Positions 1-12,009 of a DNA stretch of 64,000 nucleotides are shown piece by piece (the first letter of the stretch is position 1; each line of letters begins with the position of its first letter). Position numbers and translations under genes: made by a program. The stretch is from Hyaloscypha bicolor E (taxonomy: Eukaryota > Ascomycota > Leotiomycetes > Helotiales > Hyaloscyphaceae), in NCBI RefSeq assembly GCF_002865645.1, contig NW_020194684.1, positions 3,759,952 through 3,823,951 of the forward strand, in the 5' to 3' direction. The notes below the pieces were generated by a model. That model was not told the DNA's origin and did no database searches. It was given only the letters and a program-made list of their open reading frames with translations.

Positions 1-596
1 GCAATTGGGCCTCCAAGTCGCGACATTCGGATGGAGTTGTGTGTGTATCTTTCTACATGTAAGCACTAACAACTCTACCACCTCTCTTTCAAAATATCTA
101 ACATCCGCAGGTTTACGAACGCATCCTGGAGAAGAACTTTATTCCCCCGGAAGCGATTGATTGGACAAATAAGGCTTTCCCTCAATTTCAAGACATCGTC
201 GCCACCATAGCGCGCTACGCCGTGATGGAGAACCTGTACCAACAATCTGGCGGCGCATTGTCACTTGAATCCGATTACCAATCTGCACTTTTGTCCCTCT
301 GTTCGAAGATACTGGAATATTTCGCTGTGTCACTCACTCTTGGACGAGCCATGTCAGGGGATGATCACACAACAGGACAGAAACAAGCCTTCGTGGACGC
401 CTGTGAGCAGCTAATGGAGACAATAAGAGAGAAAGATAGAATATGCCAAGGCTTCCAAGTGGTTGTTGAGGCGAAGGAGGAGAGTGAAAGTGAACCTGAG
501 GCGGAAATCGAGGATGTGAGCGATGACAGCTGGGAAGAGGTGCGTGTTCCTTCGAGTGAGGACGGGCTCATTGACCTTGATACCGCGATTGTTTGA
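1..596 (+). CDS. 3' part of a host gene, possibly NACHT/STAND N-terminal-like
   Basis: The gene enters the window from the left, so its start is unseen. Exon 1 can be read at 1-42. An intron of about 68 bases runs from a GTGTAT donor at 43 (other GT choices lie within 4 bases) to CAG at 108-110, with a CTAAC branch-like site at 66-70. Exon 2 runs in one frame from 111 to the stop at 594-596. The helical stretch around positions 111-340 (beginning VYERILEKNF, with LLSLCSKILEYFAVS further on) recalls the alpha-helical region before the NACHT domain of fungal STAND proteins, where similar LYxxILxYxA patterns occur. That link is from memory and weak. The C-terminus is a strongly acidic tail (ESEPEAEIEDVSDDSWEEV). 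If the resemblance holds, the protein stops before any NTPase domain, so it is a short or truncated relative. Base composition is normal, with no sign of RIP. Confidence 0.6.
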
Positions 597-1231
597 TTTC
601 CTTTCCTAGCTATCTATGGCGTTAAAGGTCCCGGAGTTCTTGGCTTCTCAGCTCTGAAGAGGTATTGGAAAGGGGCTTGCTAGTGTCCCACTTGCACTGG
701 AGCTAGGGGCTCAGTCCACTGTTCACTCCTTTTTTGTTATATGTGAAAAGACGCCCTGAGGGAACTTATTTTCTTGACTATCTAGTTTTCGTTCATTTAA
801 GAGTGAATAGACAGGTCCAGACTTCCATGATGATCCCACTCTCACCTGACACCTCGCTTAGAAGACCGAGCACATGGCGCGCCCTGCGCCTGCCCTCGGT
901 CAACCTTGTTTGCTGAGTGGACCAAATATGAGGTCTTGGTGGTCGGAAGCATCCCGGAAGCGCCCAGTGTCTGTCTTCGGTCACATCTCATTCGCTGAGT
1001 GGGCCAGATGCAGGGCTGTCGTGCCTCCACGCGTCTTTAGAAAAATGCCCATTAGTCTGCGATAGAGAATACGCAGCGTTACCGAGGCCTCCAACCCCTG
1101 TAATCGTTCGGCGGTTCCCACCTACAATTCGCCTAGCACGCCTTGTAGGTGAGGGATAGCAATACGCACAGAACACCGATACGCAAATTTTTTACCCCAC
1201 TTCCACACATCACTCCACCAAAATCACCAAA
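597..1231. other. intergenic region, no gene seen
   Basis: GC content is ordinary. Short open frames occur on both strands but overlap each other and look unlike proteins. The motif AATACGCA or GATACGCA recurs at about 1068, 1160 and 1177. The stretch just before 1232 may hold the 5' end of the pogo-like transposon, but no terminal inverted repeat was identified. Confidence 0.5.
1119..1151. repeat. 9-bp inverted repeat (hairpin)
   Basis: CACCTACAA at 1119-1127 is the exact reverse complement of TTGTAGGTG at 1143-1151, with a 15-base loop. It lies about 80 bases upstream of the degraded pogo transposase and may belong to that element's subterminal region. No function can be assigned. Confidence 0.5.
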
Positions 1232-2420
1232 ATGCCACCCGAACCACATGAAATCGAGGAGCGCATAGCTAAAGCCTCTCATGCAATGGATAATAATCCT
1301 TATCTGAGAGGTACGAAGGCTACAAAGTAATTTGGGGCCCTATATAAACGTCTAATAGCTCGTCGATATAGGCGTTCATCTAGCTACTTGCAAAGGGGAC
1401 AGAATAAAAAGCTCTCCGTACTATAAGATAATACCCTAAAGAAGTATATTCTTATACTCTAATATTCCGGCTATAGGGCTAATATATACGAGATTTATAT
1501 AGCTATAGAAAGGCTCCTTTTTTAGAGTTCTAAAGATCCTAATTTATTAGTTTTAATTTAATAAAACTAATATATAAATAGTCCAGTAAGCCAAATTCCT
1601 CAAATTAATATAAGAGAAGCCTTTATTTATAAAATAATTAGCTATATATATTATAGAGGATATTAAGAGGCATTTTCAAGAATTTAATTAATATAAAAGA
1701 AGATATAATATAAAGAATTATAATATATCTAACTTTAATAAAAATAAGTTCCAAATTAGAATAATTACTAGTAATTAAATTTATATTTCTTATAATTATA
1801 AAACTATATATAATATAAATCCAGAAAATCGAGAGCTTATAATAATAATAGCTATAACTAATTATAGAAGAATTAAGATTCTAATAATTATTATTTTTAA
1901 AGAAATATATTACTTATAGAAATATTTTAAAAACCAGTTTAATAAGAATATATTCTTTATATAATTTCTTATAAAATTTACTAATTATTAGCTTGAAATA
2001 TATTATATTAAGTATTTTAATAAATTCTATTTCTTTTCTAAATTCAGTAAATATTATATCTTGATTTTTAATAGCTATAGCTTTTATATTAGTTATAAAT
2101 TCTTAGACTATTATTAGAAGTATTATATATAACTATTTAAGCTTTCTATATTACTATTTACCTTTTTTAATCTCTTAATATAGCCGTTTTCTAAGCTTTA
2201 AAATATTAGTTCTAAGTTAAATTATATTAAAAGATTTTTATAAATATAAAGATAATAAATAAAAAAATATTTTTTATAATATTCTAGAGATTTTAGAATA
2301 AGATATTTAATAGCTATATAATTATACGAAATTCTTTTAAGAAAACAGGACTAATTTCTTTCGAACTAAAAATAGTACTTTTAAAAATAAAGAAATACAA
2401 ATAATTTTAGAAATAAATAA
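1232..2420 (+). pseudogene. RIP-degraded pogo/Fot1-type transposase
   Basis: The N-terminus begins MPPEPHEIEERIAKA at 1232 and stays open to a TAA at 1328-1330. It then continues in a frame rich in TAA and TAG (RGTKATK, FGALYKRL, RRYRR), matching the psq/CENP-B helix-turn-helix region of fungal pogo transposases. Farther on, at about 2150-2400, the typical DDE-domain end can be read through stops: a LLPPHxTHxLQPLD-like stretch, then NSFKKTGLISFE at about 2325-2365. Such enzymes cut and paste DNA at TA sites. The copy is dead. Mutation rises sharply after the first 100 bases: 1232-1330 is nearly normal sequence and the rest is AT-rich. Family assignment is from known motifs. Confidence 0.75.
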
Positions 2421-3838
2421 GATAATAAACTTATATATTATTTCTTCTAATCTTTCTAATTTAATAATCTTTACTAATTCTTTCTTTTTCTCTTTTTATA
2501 TTTACTATTTTATTATTTTATACTTTTCTTTTTATTAAGAACTAGACTAATTAGGCTATATTATTAATAATTTATATATAAAAAAAAGTATTATATATAT
2601 ATATATATAAATAAATATAAATAATAATAAATAATATACTAATTATATTATCTATAAAATATATATAAGAAAAAGTTAAAAATATAATAAAGTAATTAAT
2701 ATTATCTAGTATTTTAGTAAAAGAAAAAGTTTATAATTTGAATCTTATAAAATAAAAATTAAAAAAATTAAAATAAATAATAGAAATAATAGAAGAATTA
2801 TTTAAAAATATAAAAAGATTTATATATATTAAAAACAAATAGATATTATAATAGATAATAAAAATAAGATTAAAATAATTAATATATAAAATATCTAATT
2901 AATTAAATTATAAAAGAAAAACTATTAATAAATAATAGTATTATTTCTAGAAAATTATTAATAAATAAAAACCTAAATAATTTATATTTTCTATAATTTA
3001 TAAAAGTAATATATAAGATTTAAGATAAATAATAAAAGATTTATATATTAGTATTCTATATATATTATTATTTCTTATTTATAAAATATACTAGATAAGT
3101 TATAAATAAGAATAATTAAATAATTATTATTAAAACCCTGATTTTTTATAATATTTTATATTTATATATTATATATTATATATTTATATATTTATATATT
3201 ATATAATAATTCGATGATTATTTATGAAAATAATTTTAAGGATATTTATTATAATAATAAATTAAAAAAATAATGAAAAATAAATAATATATTATTTAAT
3301 AAATATTATATTATTATAAACATTTGAATATTTATCGATATATGAAAGGATAATAAAGAAATATAAATTTAATTAAATCTAAAGAAGTTAATCTTATAGA
3401 AAATAAATAATTAAAACTATTAGAAAAAAATTATAAAAAAGAACAAATCTTTTAAACTTTCATAAGACTTAAAGAACTTTAGAAATTATATAATGAAATA
3501 TTAAGAATTAAAAAATTTATAAATTAAGAATATATATATGGCAAATTGATATATTAAATATTAATAATAATATTTTGTTATTCTCGAAATTAATCGAATT
3601 ATATAATTGCTTTTCTAAAATTTTTTTTAATCATTCTAAATTTATTTCATCGATATTTCATCAATATATTTGGCTTGATATTACAATATATAAAAATTTC
3701 CGAAATATATAAGCCGAATATATAAAGCTAAAAGAAAAGAAAATAAATTATTATATTTAATTTATTTAATTATCTTTAAATGATATATAAGAAAATAAAT
3801 TTTAGAGTTTTCGATTTATATTATATATTATATAATTA
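2421..3838. other. AT-rich remnant DNA up to the assembly gap
   Basis: From 2421 to about 3200 the sequence is RIP-like (almost no CA or TG) and shows no recognisable protein. From about 3200 to 3838 it remains AT-rich, but CA and TG dinucleotides are common again (for example around 3210-3240, 3320-3345 and 3630-3690). It is therefore a different kind of AT-rich DNA. No gene is visible in either part. Confidence 0.5.
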
Positions 3839-4499
3839 NNNNNNNNNNNNNNNNNNNNNNNNNNNNNNNNNNNNNNNNNNNNNNNNNNNNNNNNNNNNNN
3901 NNNNNNNNNNNNNNNNNNNNNNNNNNNNNNNNNNNNNNNNNNNNNNNNNNNNNNNNNNNNNNNNNNNNNNNNNNNNNNNNNNNNNNNNNNNNNNNNNNNN
4001 NNNNNNNNNNNNNNNNNNNNNNNNNNNNNNNNNNNNNNNNNNNNNNNNNNNNNNNNNNNNNNNNNNNNNNNNNNNNNNNNNNNNNNNNNNNNNNNNNNNN
4101 NNNNNNNNNNNNNNNNNNNNNNNNNNNNNNNNNNNNNNNNNNNNNNNNNNNNNNNNNNNNNNNNNNNNNNNNNNNNNNNNNNNNNNNNNNNNNNNNNNNN
4201 NNNNNNNNNNNNNNNNNNNNNNNNNNNNNNNNNNNNNNNNNNNNNNNNNNNNNNNNNNNNNNNNNNNNNNNNNNNNNNNNNNNNNNNNNNNNNNNNNNNN
4301 NNNNNNNNNNNNNNNNNNNNNNNNNNNNNNNNNNNNNNNNNNNNNNNNNNNNNNNNNNNNNNNNNNNNNNNNNNNNNNNNNNNNNNNNNNNNNNNNNNNN
4401 NNNNNNNNNNNNNNNNNNNNNNNNNNNNNNNNNNNNNNNNNNNNNNNNNNNNNNNNNNNNNNNNNNNNNNNNNNNNNNNNNNNNNNNNNNNNNNNNNNN
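3839..4499. other. assembly gap (661 N)
   Basis: This is a run of unknown bases. The right edge opens directly into a 41-bp AT tandem repeat, so the gap probably hides more of that array or another collapsed AT repeat. The open frame that can be drawn across the N run is meaningless. Confidence 0.98.
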
Positions 4500-4594
4500 A
4501 GATATTATAAATATATATAATAATATATATTTATTATATTAGATATTATAAATATATATAATAATATATATTTATTATATTAGATATTATAAAT
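4500..4594. repeat. 41-bp AT tandem repeat beside the gap
   Basis: Two full units, beginning GATATTATAAATATATATAA at 4501 and 4542, and a third partial unit at 4583 are identical over the compared bases. The unit contains only A and T apart from its first G and is partly self-complementary. It touches the N run, so the true copy number is unknown. Confidence 0.85.
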
Positions 4595-4599
4595 CTAAT

Positions 4600-7500
4600 T
4601 TCCTATTTTAAATAAAGTTTATAACTAGAATTATATAAATTATTATAGATATAGTATTTAGAACTTAGAAAATAAAATAAAAGATTTTTTATAAAAATAA
4701 TTTAAAGCTAAAAAAAAGAAAACTAGAATATAAAAAACTATAAAAAAATATATATATATATTTTATAATATACTAGTCCTAAAAGAATTTAGTTTTCTAA
4801 ATATTTCTAGTATATTTCAAATATATTTCTTTAATAAAATAGCTATATTATATATATTTAGAAAGTATTTATTATAAATCTATAAAAAAAACTTATAAAT
4901 AAAATATTTATAAAAGAAATTATTTATTAAGAATTCTAAAATAAGAAAAAAAAAGAGGTTTCTTAAAAAAAAGAACTAAACTTAAATATAAAATATATAT
5001 ATATAGTTTAGTAAACTATACTAGTTCTAATTAGATATAAAGTATATAATAAGAACTATTATAATATCTAATATTTAATTAGGTATTTTAGATATTAGAT
5101 ATTTAGAAATTATAATATTATTTTCTTTTTTTAAAATAAACTTACTTTTAAGCTTTATAAAAGTTATTAATTTATCTAATTTTATATTATTTTCTTTTCT
5201 AAAATAAACTAATATCTCGAATATAAATATTATATATAAAGAACAAGTATTTTTAATATATAACTTAGAAGAATTTATTATTATTTCTATATAATTCTAA
5301 ATAAATATTATTATTTATATAATTTAGCTAGTATTATAAGTTTTATAAAAGTTCTAGTATATTAATATTATTATTATAAAAGCTTTATAAAACCAGGAAA
5401 TTATTATTTAATACTAAAGCTAGATATTATATTAGATTTTTATTCTAATTAGCTTACTAAATTCTATATTTTAATTTATTTCTTATTAGTTTAATTATAA
5501 TAACTTATTTAATATTATATTCTTATTTATTATTCTCTAATACTAATAGAAATAATTCCGGATTTATTTAATTTAATAATAAATTCTAAGAATTTTTTTA
5601 TAGCTTTTTTATATAAAAAACTAAATATATATTTATAATTTCTAATAGGTTTAGAAGAAATAAATAATTATATTATTCTAGAATCTCAAATAAGTCTTTT
5701 ATTTAGTTTTCTAGTTTCTAGTTTAAATAATTAGATTTCTAGTATTTTATAATAATTTATATTTTATTTCTAATTTTGAAATTAATTAAATAATAGTATT
5801 TATTAGCTTATATTATATATTATTCTTATATTTATTTTATATAATTAATTTACTAATATTTTAGGTTTATTTTTATTTAGCTTTTTTTTTTAAATAAACT
5901 AGCTTTAATAAAAAAGTTCTAATCTAGAGAAATATAAAACTTATAGTCTTTTTTAGTTATAAATAGAAATTAACTAATAGTTTTATACTAAAGAAAGGCT
6001 TATTACTAATTAATTGTAATAATTTATTTATTTTAATTATTTTAATAATAATTAATATATAAATATAATCTCTAATTAAAATACTAATTAATAATTTCTA
6101 TTTATTTATTTATTTAAGAATAATTAGCTATTAAAAGCTTGAGTTTAATACTAATTCTTATATAGAATTTATTTTAAAAATTAGATATAAATTAGAATTT
6201 CTAATTTAATATAATTATTTCTAAAATAATTATTTAATATATTATATAAAATAAAAATAATAGTATTAATTATTTAGTTATAATTATATTTTATATAAAA
6301 ATTATAATTAGGTATTTAGATAAATAATCTATAAATATAGTAATTATATTATAGCCCGATTTATTTTTTAAATAATTCTTAAAATCTATAATAATATATT
6401 ATTAAAAATAATTAGAAATTAGAAAGAAATAAAATAAATTAGGCTTTTTATTTCTAAATATATATAATCTCTTATAATATAATAATTACTATAGTATTAA
6501 TTAATATTCTTATTTATAAATAACTAATAATATTATTTCTTTAATAACTAATAGAATTTTATATATCTGAAATATTTAAAAAGAAATTTATAATATATTT
6601 TATAAATTAGAATAATTTATAAAAGTAGTTTAGAAATTATTTCGTTTTTTATAATATAAAAAAAAGCCGTTTTATAATATATAAATATTATTTTTAGTTT
6701 AGGCTATTATATATATTTCTTTTAAATCTAATAATATATAATTATTTTATAAAACCTTATTTATAAATTATAAGCTATTATATTTAATAGGAGTTTCTAA
6801 TAATATTTTTATAGGAATTACTATAATAGAATTTATTAATAAAGCTTCTAAAAAATACTTTTTTTTTAGAAAAATTATATTTCTAATAGAAATATATTTC
6901 TCTAAATAATCTTTAATATATATTTGATTTTTAGAACTAAATTCCGAATTAAATAAACTAATTTTATAAAATATTATTATAAGTTATAAATTATAAATAA
7001 TTTTTAAATTAATTTTATTTCTAGAAAGAAATACTTGAATTTATAGCTTTTTTTTAATCTGGTTTTAAATATTTATTTTATTTTATTTTTATAATAAAGT
7101 ATTTATTTAATTATTCGATTTTCTAAAATAATATATAAGCTTAAAATAATAATAAAATAAGAGCTTAGCTTATTTAGTTTATTAAAAAGAAAACCTTTTA
7201 GTAATTATAAAATATTATAAAATATAATAATTAGAATAAATCTTAAAAAAAATATTCTAAAAAAAATTTAGTTTAGCTTTTTATTTTTTTAATACTTATA
7301 TTATAATAAGTATTTCTTTATTATATATATTATAATTAAGTTTTACTAGAAATATAATTTTAGAAAAATGAGCTATATAATATTAAAGGCTTATTTCTGA
7401 ATTTTATTAAAGAAATAACCTAGTAATTATTTCTTTAAATATATTTATTTCTATTATTATAAATAAATCTAAATTATAATATTATAAAACTAGAATAGAA

Positions 7501-10500
7501 ATTATAATTTCTTTTAGATAATTAAAAGCTTTCTAATATTATTTAAGCTATTTAAAAGAAATATTTTTTTTATAAATAAAATAAGAAATCTAATAATTTA
7601 TTTATATTCTCTAATAAAATATTTATAAAAATTATAAAAGCTAAAAAAAGAATTATATATTTTTAATTATTTCTAGAAATTACTAATTATATATTATTTT
7701 AATATTAGATATAAAAATAATAAAATTCGGGTATTTTATATATATAATTTTAAATTTCAATTTCTTAATATTTATTTAAAAGCTAATAAATTATAAATAA
7801 TCTAATATTTTTTATATATATTATTTATATTTTATTAAATTCTTTAAATAAATAGAAATATTATATTTATATATTTAATAATAAATATAAAATATTATTA
7901 GCTTCTAAAAGTTCGAATTTATAATTATATAATAAAAAGCTTAATAAATATTTAATTTAATATAAATTTTAGTTTTAGATAATTAATTTAAAGTTTTATT
8001 AATAAATAGAAAAAAGAATTAATTCTTTTAAATAATATTATTTAAATAATAGAAATTAATATAAAAATATAAACCTTTATTTATTTTCTTAATAAAAAGA
8101 ACTAGTAAAATAAAAAGACTTTAATTAGCTTTAATAAAGTTTTTAGCTAGATTATTTTCAAAAAAATATTTAATTTCTAGAAGCTTTTAAACAAATTATT
8201 ATTAGAGAAATTAATATTTAATATTTTTAGTTTATTTTAGGGCTTTAATTTATAAAGAAAAAAAATATTAGATTTTTTTTAAAGAAAATAAAAAAATATT
8301 TTTTAAATTCTAGAAATAATATTCTCTAGAATTACTAAAGTTCTATTTCTTCTAGTTATTAATTCTTTAAACCAGAAATAACTTCTTTTATCTAAGCTTT
8401 GAATTTTTTATTAATTTTATAAATAGAAATTTAATTAATAATATTATTTTTTCTTTTAGTTATATAATTAAATACTATAAAAATAAAAATAGCTAGATCT
8501 AATATTTGCTTTTTATTAAAAACCTCTTTTTATTTCTTTAGCTTTTATTTAGATATTATATTTTAATTAGGTTATAAAAGCTTTTTTTAATAGCTTTATA
8601 TAATTTCTTCTAATTAGTTTAAAAAAAAGAAATTACTTAAAAATAGAAAATTTCTAGAAATAGTTTATATTAAAATCTTATTAATTAAAATCTTTTTAAT
8701 ATTTCTTATTAGGTTATTTCTTTAACTATTATTAAAAGATACTAATAATATAATTAAATTATATAAATTTAGGCTTATTCTTTAGTTATATAAGCCTATA
8801 TCTTTTATAATTAACTAAAATATTAATATATATAGTTTATTTTTATTAAGAATAATATTATAATCTCTGAAATTTAGAATAATTATAAATATATTAATAT
8901 TTTATTAATTAATTAAAACTAAGACTTTTATATATTTTTTTTTAGTAAAGTTAGCTAGTTTTCTATTAAAATTATATATAATATAAAATAATAAAAGAAA
9001 TTATATTTCTATTTCTAAAAATTATTTTATAAGCTAAATAAAGTTTATATTAATAAAAAAAACTTAATTCCTAATTCATTTATATTAATAATATAAAATA
9101 TTATAAAAATATTTATTTTTATTAAATAAATTAACTTAATCTTTATTAAACTTATATTATAAATTCCTAAAATAGAAACCTTTTTTTAAAAGTATTTGTT
9201 TTCTAGTTATTTAATAAAATTAAAATTTGAATTCTTTAAATATTTTATTAGAATAAAAACTAGATATTCTAATAAAATAGAAACTAAGTTTAATTTAATT
9301 TTAGAAAGAATTATTTTGGTTTCTTTATTAGATTTAACTAGATAATACTTAATATAATAGCTAAATTTATTATAATTATAATATTTAATAATTAAATCTT
9401 TTTAGTTTTTATAAAATATTATTTATATTTATAAAAAATATATATTTAATAAAAGTAATTAATATAAATTTCTTGAATTTTTTCTTTAAAGTATATGTTT
9501 TAGAAATATAAAAATATATATAATATTAGAAATAAAATTAACTAAAATAATTTTAGTTTTTTTTATATTTTTTAATTTTTTTATATATAGCCTTAATTAT
9601 TAATAATATAATATTAATAAATAAATTATTATAATATATATATACTAATTCCTAAAGCTTTAATAAAAGCTTTTTATTTAGTTTATATTTAATATTTTTA
9701 AAACTAATATTATTTTCTATAAATAGTTATAAAAAGAAAATATTAAACTTTTAAAATATTTAACTAAAATATATTTAAAGCTTATTAAAATTATAATAAA
9801 TATTTTATTAGAATTAGAATTAGAATATAGTTTCTTTAAATAAAAGTATAGTTTTAAAAACTAGTAATATTATTTTAAACTATTTTTATTTATATAAGAA
9901 TTAGTTAAAATAAGAATATTATTTATAAGTTTATTAAAAATATAAATAATCTTAAAATTCTCTAAAAAAAAAATATAAATTAGGATTTTTTAATAGTTTA
10001 TTTTTAATCTAAATTAGCTAGCTATTAAAAATAGTATAATTTCTAATAAAGAAAATTAGATTTAAAAGCTTAATAACTTTAGTATTTTTAAAGGAAATAT
10101 AAAATATAAAAGATAATTCGGAATTCTTTAAAAAGAAATTCGAAATATTTAATATTATAGAAATAATAAAAGTAAATAAAATAAAAATAGCTAGAATAAT
10201 TATAAATTAATTTATTATAGCTATATAATATTTAATATTTTTATAATTTATTTTATATAAAATAGCTTTTTTAAGATTCTTTTAATAATTAATAATAATT
10301 AAATAAATATTTAAAAATAAATAATTAGTATTTTTAGTTTATTTATATAATTCTTTAATAATAATAAACTAATTAGTATATAAGAGCTTTTTAATAAAAA
10401 AAAGCTTTTTTTTTTATAAATTTATTTAAAAAACTTTTAGAAATATTAATAAAATATTTAATTTAGAAAGGGCTATTAATAAAATAATTTAAACTAATAA

Positions 10501-10900
10501 AAGCTTTAACTAAAATTAATATTATTTCGAATTATATAATATTTTAGAAAATTAATTTATTATATTTTTTTAATAGTTTTATTACTAATATATATATATA
10601 AAATTATAAAATAGAACTCAAAAATAATAATTAGATTATTAGTTTATAAGTATTTATTATTTTAGAATTTAATTAAAAAATAGTTTTTCTATAAACTTTT
10701 TTGATTTTTAGGATTTTTAAAAAGAATTTCTAATATTTTATTATTATTATATAATATATTTAAGTACTATAGTTTAGGCTTCTAAATTCGACAGGTTTTA
10801 TTACTATTTTATATAGCCTTAATTATTTACTAAGCTCTATTTATAGTATATATATCTCGGTTTACTTAGTATAATAACTACTATATCTCTCTAAAATTAC
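4600..10900 (-). mobile_element. RIP-degraded Ty3/gypsy element, chromovirus-like
   Basis: Reading the minus strand from about 8250 down to 5900 gives reverse transcriptase, RNase H and integrase in the gypsy order, with stops almost all TAA or TAG. The pol pattern recalls fungal chromoviruses, but a chromodomain itself was not read. Ends are estimates: the left end is placed after the tandem repeat, and the right end where the AT-rich sequence changes character near 10.8-10.9 kb. No LTR pair was identified. CA and TG are scarce throughout, which indicates saturating RIP. Confidence 0.65.
5900..8250 (-). pseudogene. gypsy pol relic: reverse transcriptase, RNase H, integrase
   Basis: On the minus strand, reverse transcriptase traces appear at about 8250-7750 (KIYIKLNIYQAFYYI, which matches the KxYTKLDxxxAFHxI box). 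RNase H appears at about 7560-7190 (AFNYLKEIIISILVL, then IAHFSKIIF and YNIYNKEILIIIKVLKK). The integrase core lies at about 6560-6150 (KSGYNTIIIFIDYLSK, then LFLFYII and ILEIIIL). The section between the RT palm and RNase H seems shortened, which suggests an internal deletion. The frame is broken by many TAA and TAG codons and cannot be functional. Confidence 0.65.
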
Positions 10901-12009
10901 TAGTTACTATCTTTAATTATTCTAATTATTCTAATTCCTTAATTCAAGAGCCAGAAATAATTCTCTATTAGTTATAATAGACCTTATTTATCTTTATTAT
11001 AAGGCCGCTTCCGGCTATATAAGTTCTTATAGTTTCTACCTATTCTTAACTTTTAGTAACTATTATATTTCCTTTAAATACTTCTTTTCTATACTATTTC
11101 CTCTTTACTTTCTCTTTTATAAAGAATTCGAATTTAATAAATCTCGTAGTCTTAGCTATAATTTCTTTATATATAAAAGCTCTTAAACTTTATTATTTCT
11201 CAGATATACTTTCTATCTCTACTATTACTATATATACTTAGTTTTTTTACTTATTCTCCTTTATCTATTATCTTCTAACTTTTAATAATTCCGATATTCT
11301 TTTTATTTTACTATTAATTATAGTTTCTTTCTTTTATAAAATATTCTTAAAAAATATTTTTCTTATTATTCTTTATATCTTTATTATTTTCTATATCTTA
11401 ATTCTTTATATAATTATTAACTTATGAATTTAACTAATTATTATCTTATTAGACTATATTAATATTATAATAGGTATCTTTATTTTCTTATAATTTATTA
11501 TTTTATAATTAAAATAGTTCTATAGTTAATATAGTTTAAATAATATAAGAAAATATAAGATAAGATTAATTACTTATAATATTAAGTATCTCGTATTATT
11601 AAGCTAGATTAATATTATAATAGATATCTTTACTTTCTTATAAATTACTATTCTATAATTAAAATAGCTAAGGAATTAAAATAATACTAGTAATATAAAA
11701 TAATAAAAATTAGGATTAATTATCTATAATATTAAATATAATCCTTATTTAATAATACTATTACTCCTATCTTATATTATTACTACTTTATAATTTTTAT
11801 ATCTATTTTTAAAAGCTTTTTTTTCTTTTTTATAATCTCGCTTTTAATAATAAGTATTTTTTTACTATTAATAACTTTTGAATTCAATTCTTTTAATAAT
11901 AACTCCCTGCCTATATCTGCTTTTATAGAACTTTATATAGAATTATAGCTTCTATAATTCAAGTTCTAGTAAAATATATTCTTAAAGCTTTCTAGAATAT
12001 TTTTAAAAA
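10901..12009. other. AT-rich DNA between two relics, no gene seen
   Basis: A pyrimidine-biased AT-rich stretch with no coding pattern I can recognise. It includes an approximately 152-bp direct duplication listed separately. Confidence 0.4.
11450..11755. repeat. direct duplication, period about 152 bp
   Basis: The segment starting near 11,451 (TATTAATATTATAATAGGTA) returns near 11,605 (TTAATATTATAATAGATATC). Both are followed by CTTATAA...TTATAATTAAAATAG and later by GATTAATTA and ATAATATTAA. Differences are mostly G/A and C/T, consistent with RIP acting on a tandem duplication. Confidence 0.6.

Noticed and set aside
842..1176. Small minus-strand open frames beside the first gene
   Set aside because: They overlap in different frames, lack recognisable motifs and have no supporting splice or start context.
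3780..4520. 246-residue open frame across the gap
   Set aside because: It consists almost wholly of unknown bases.
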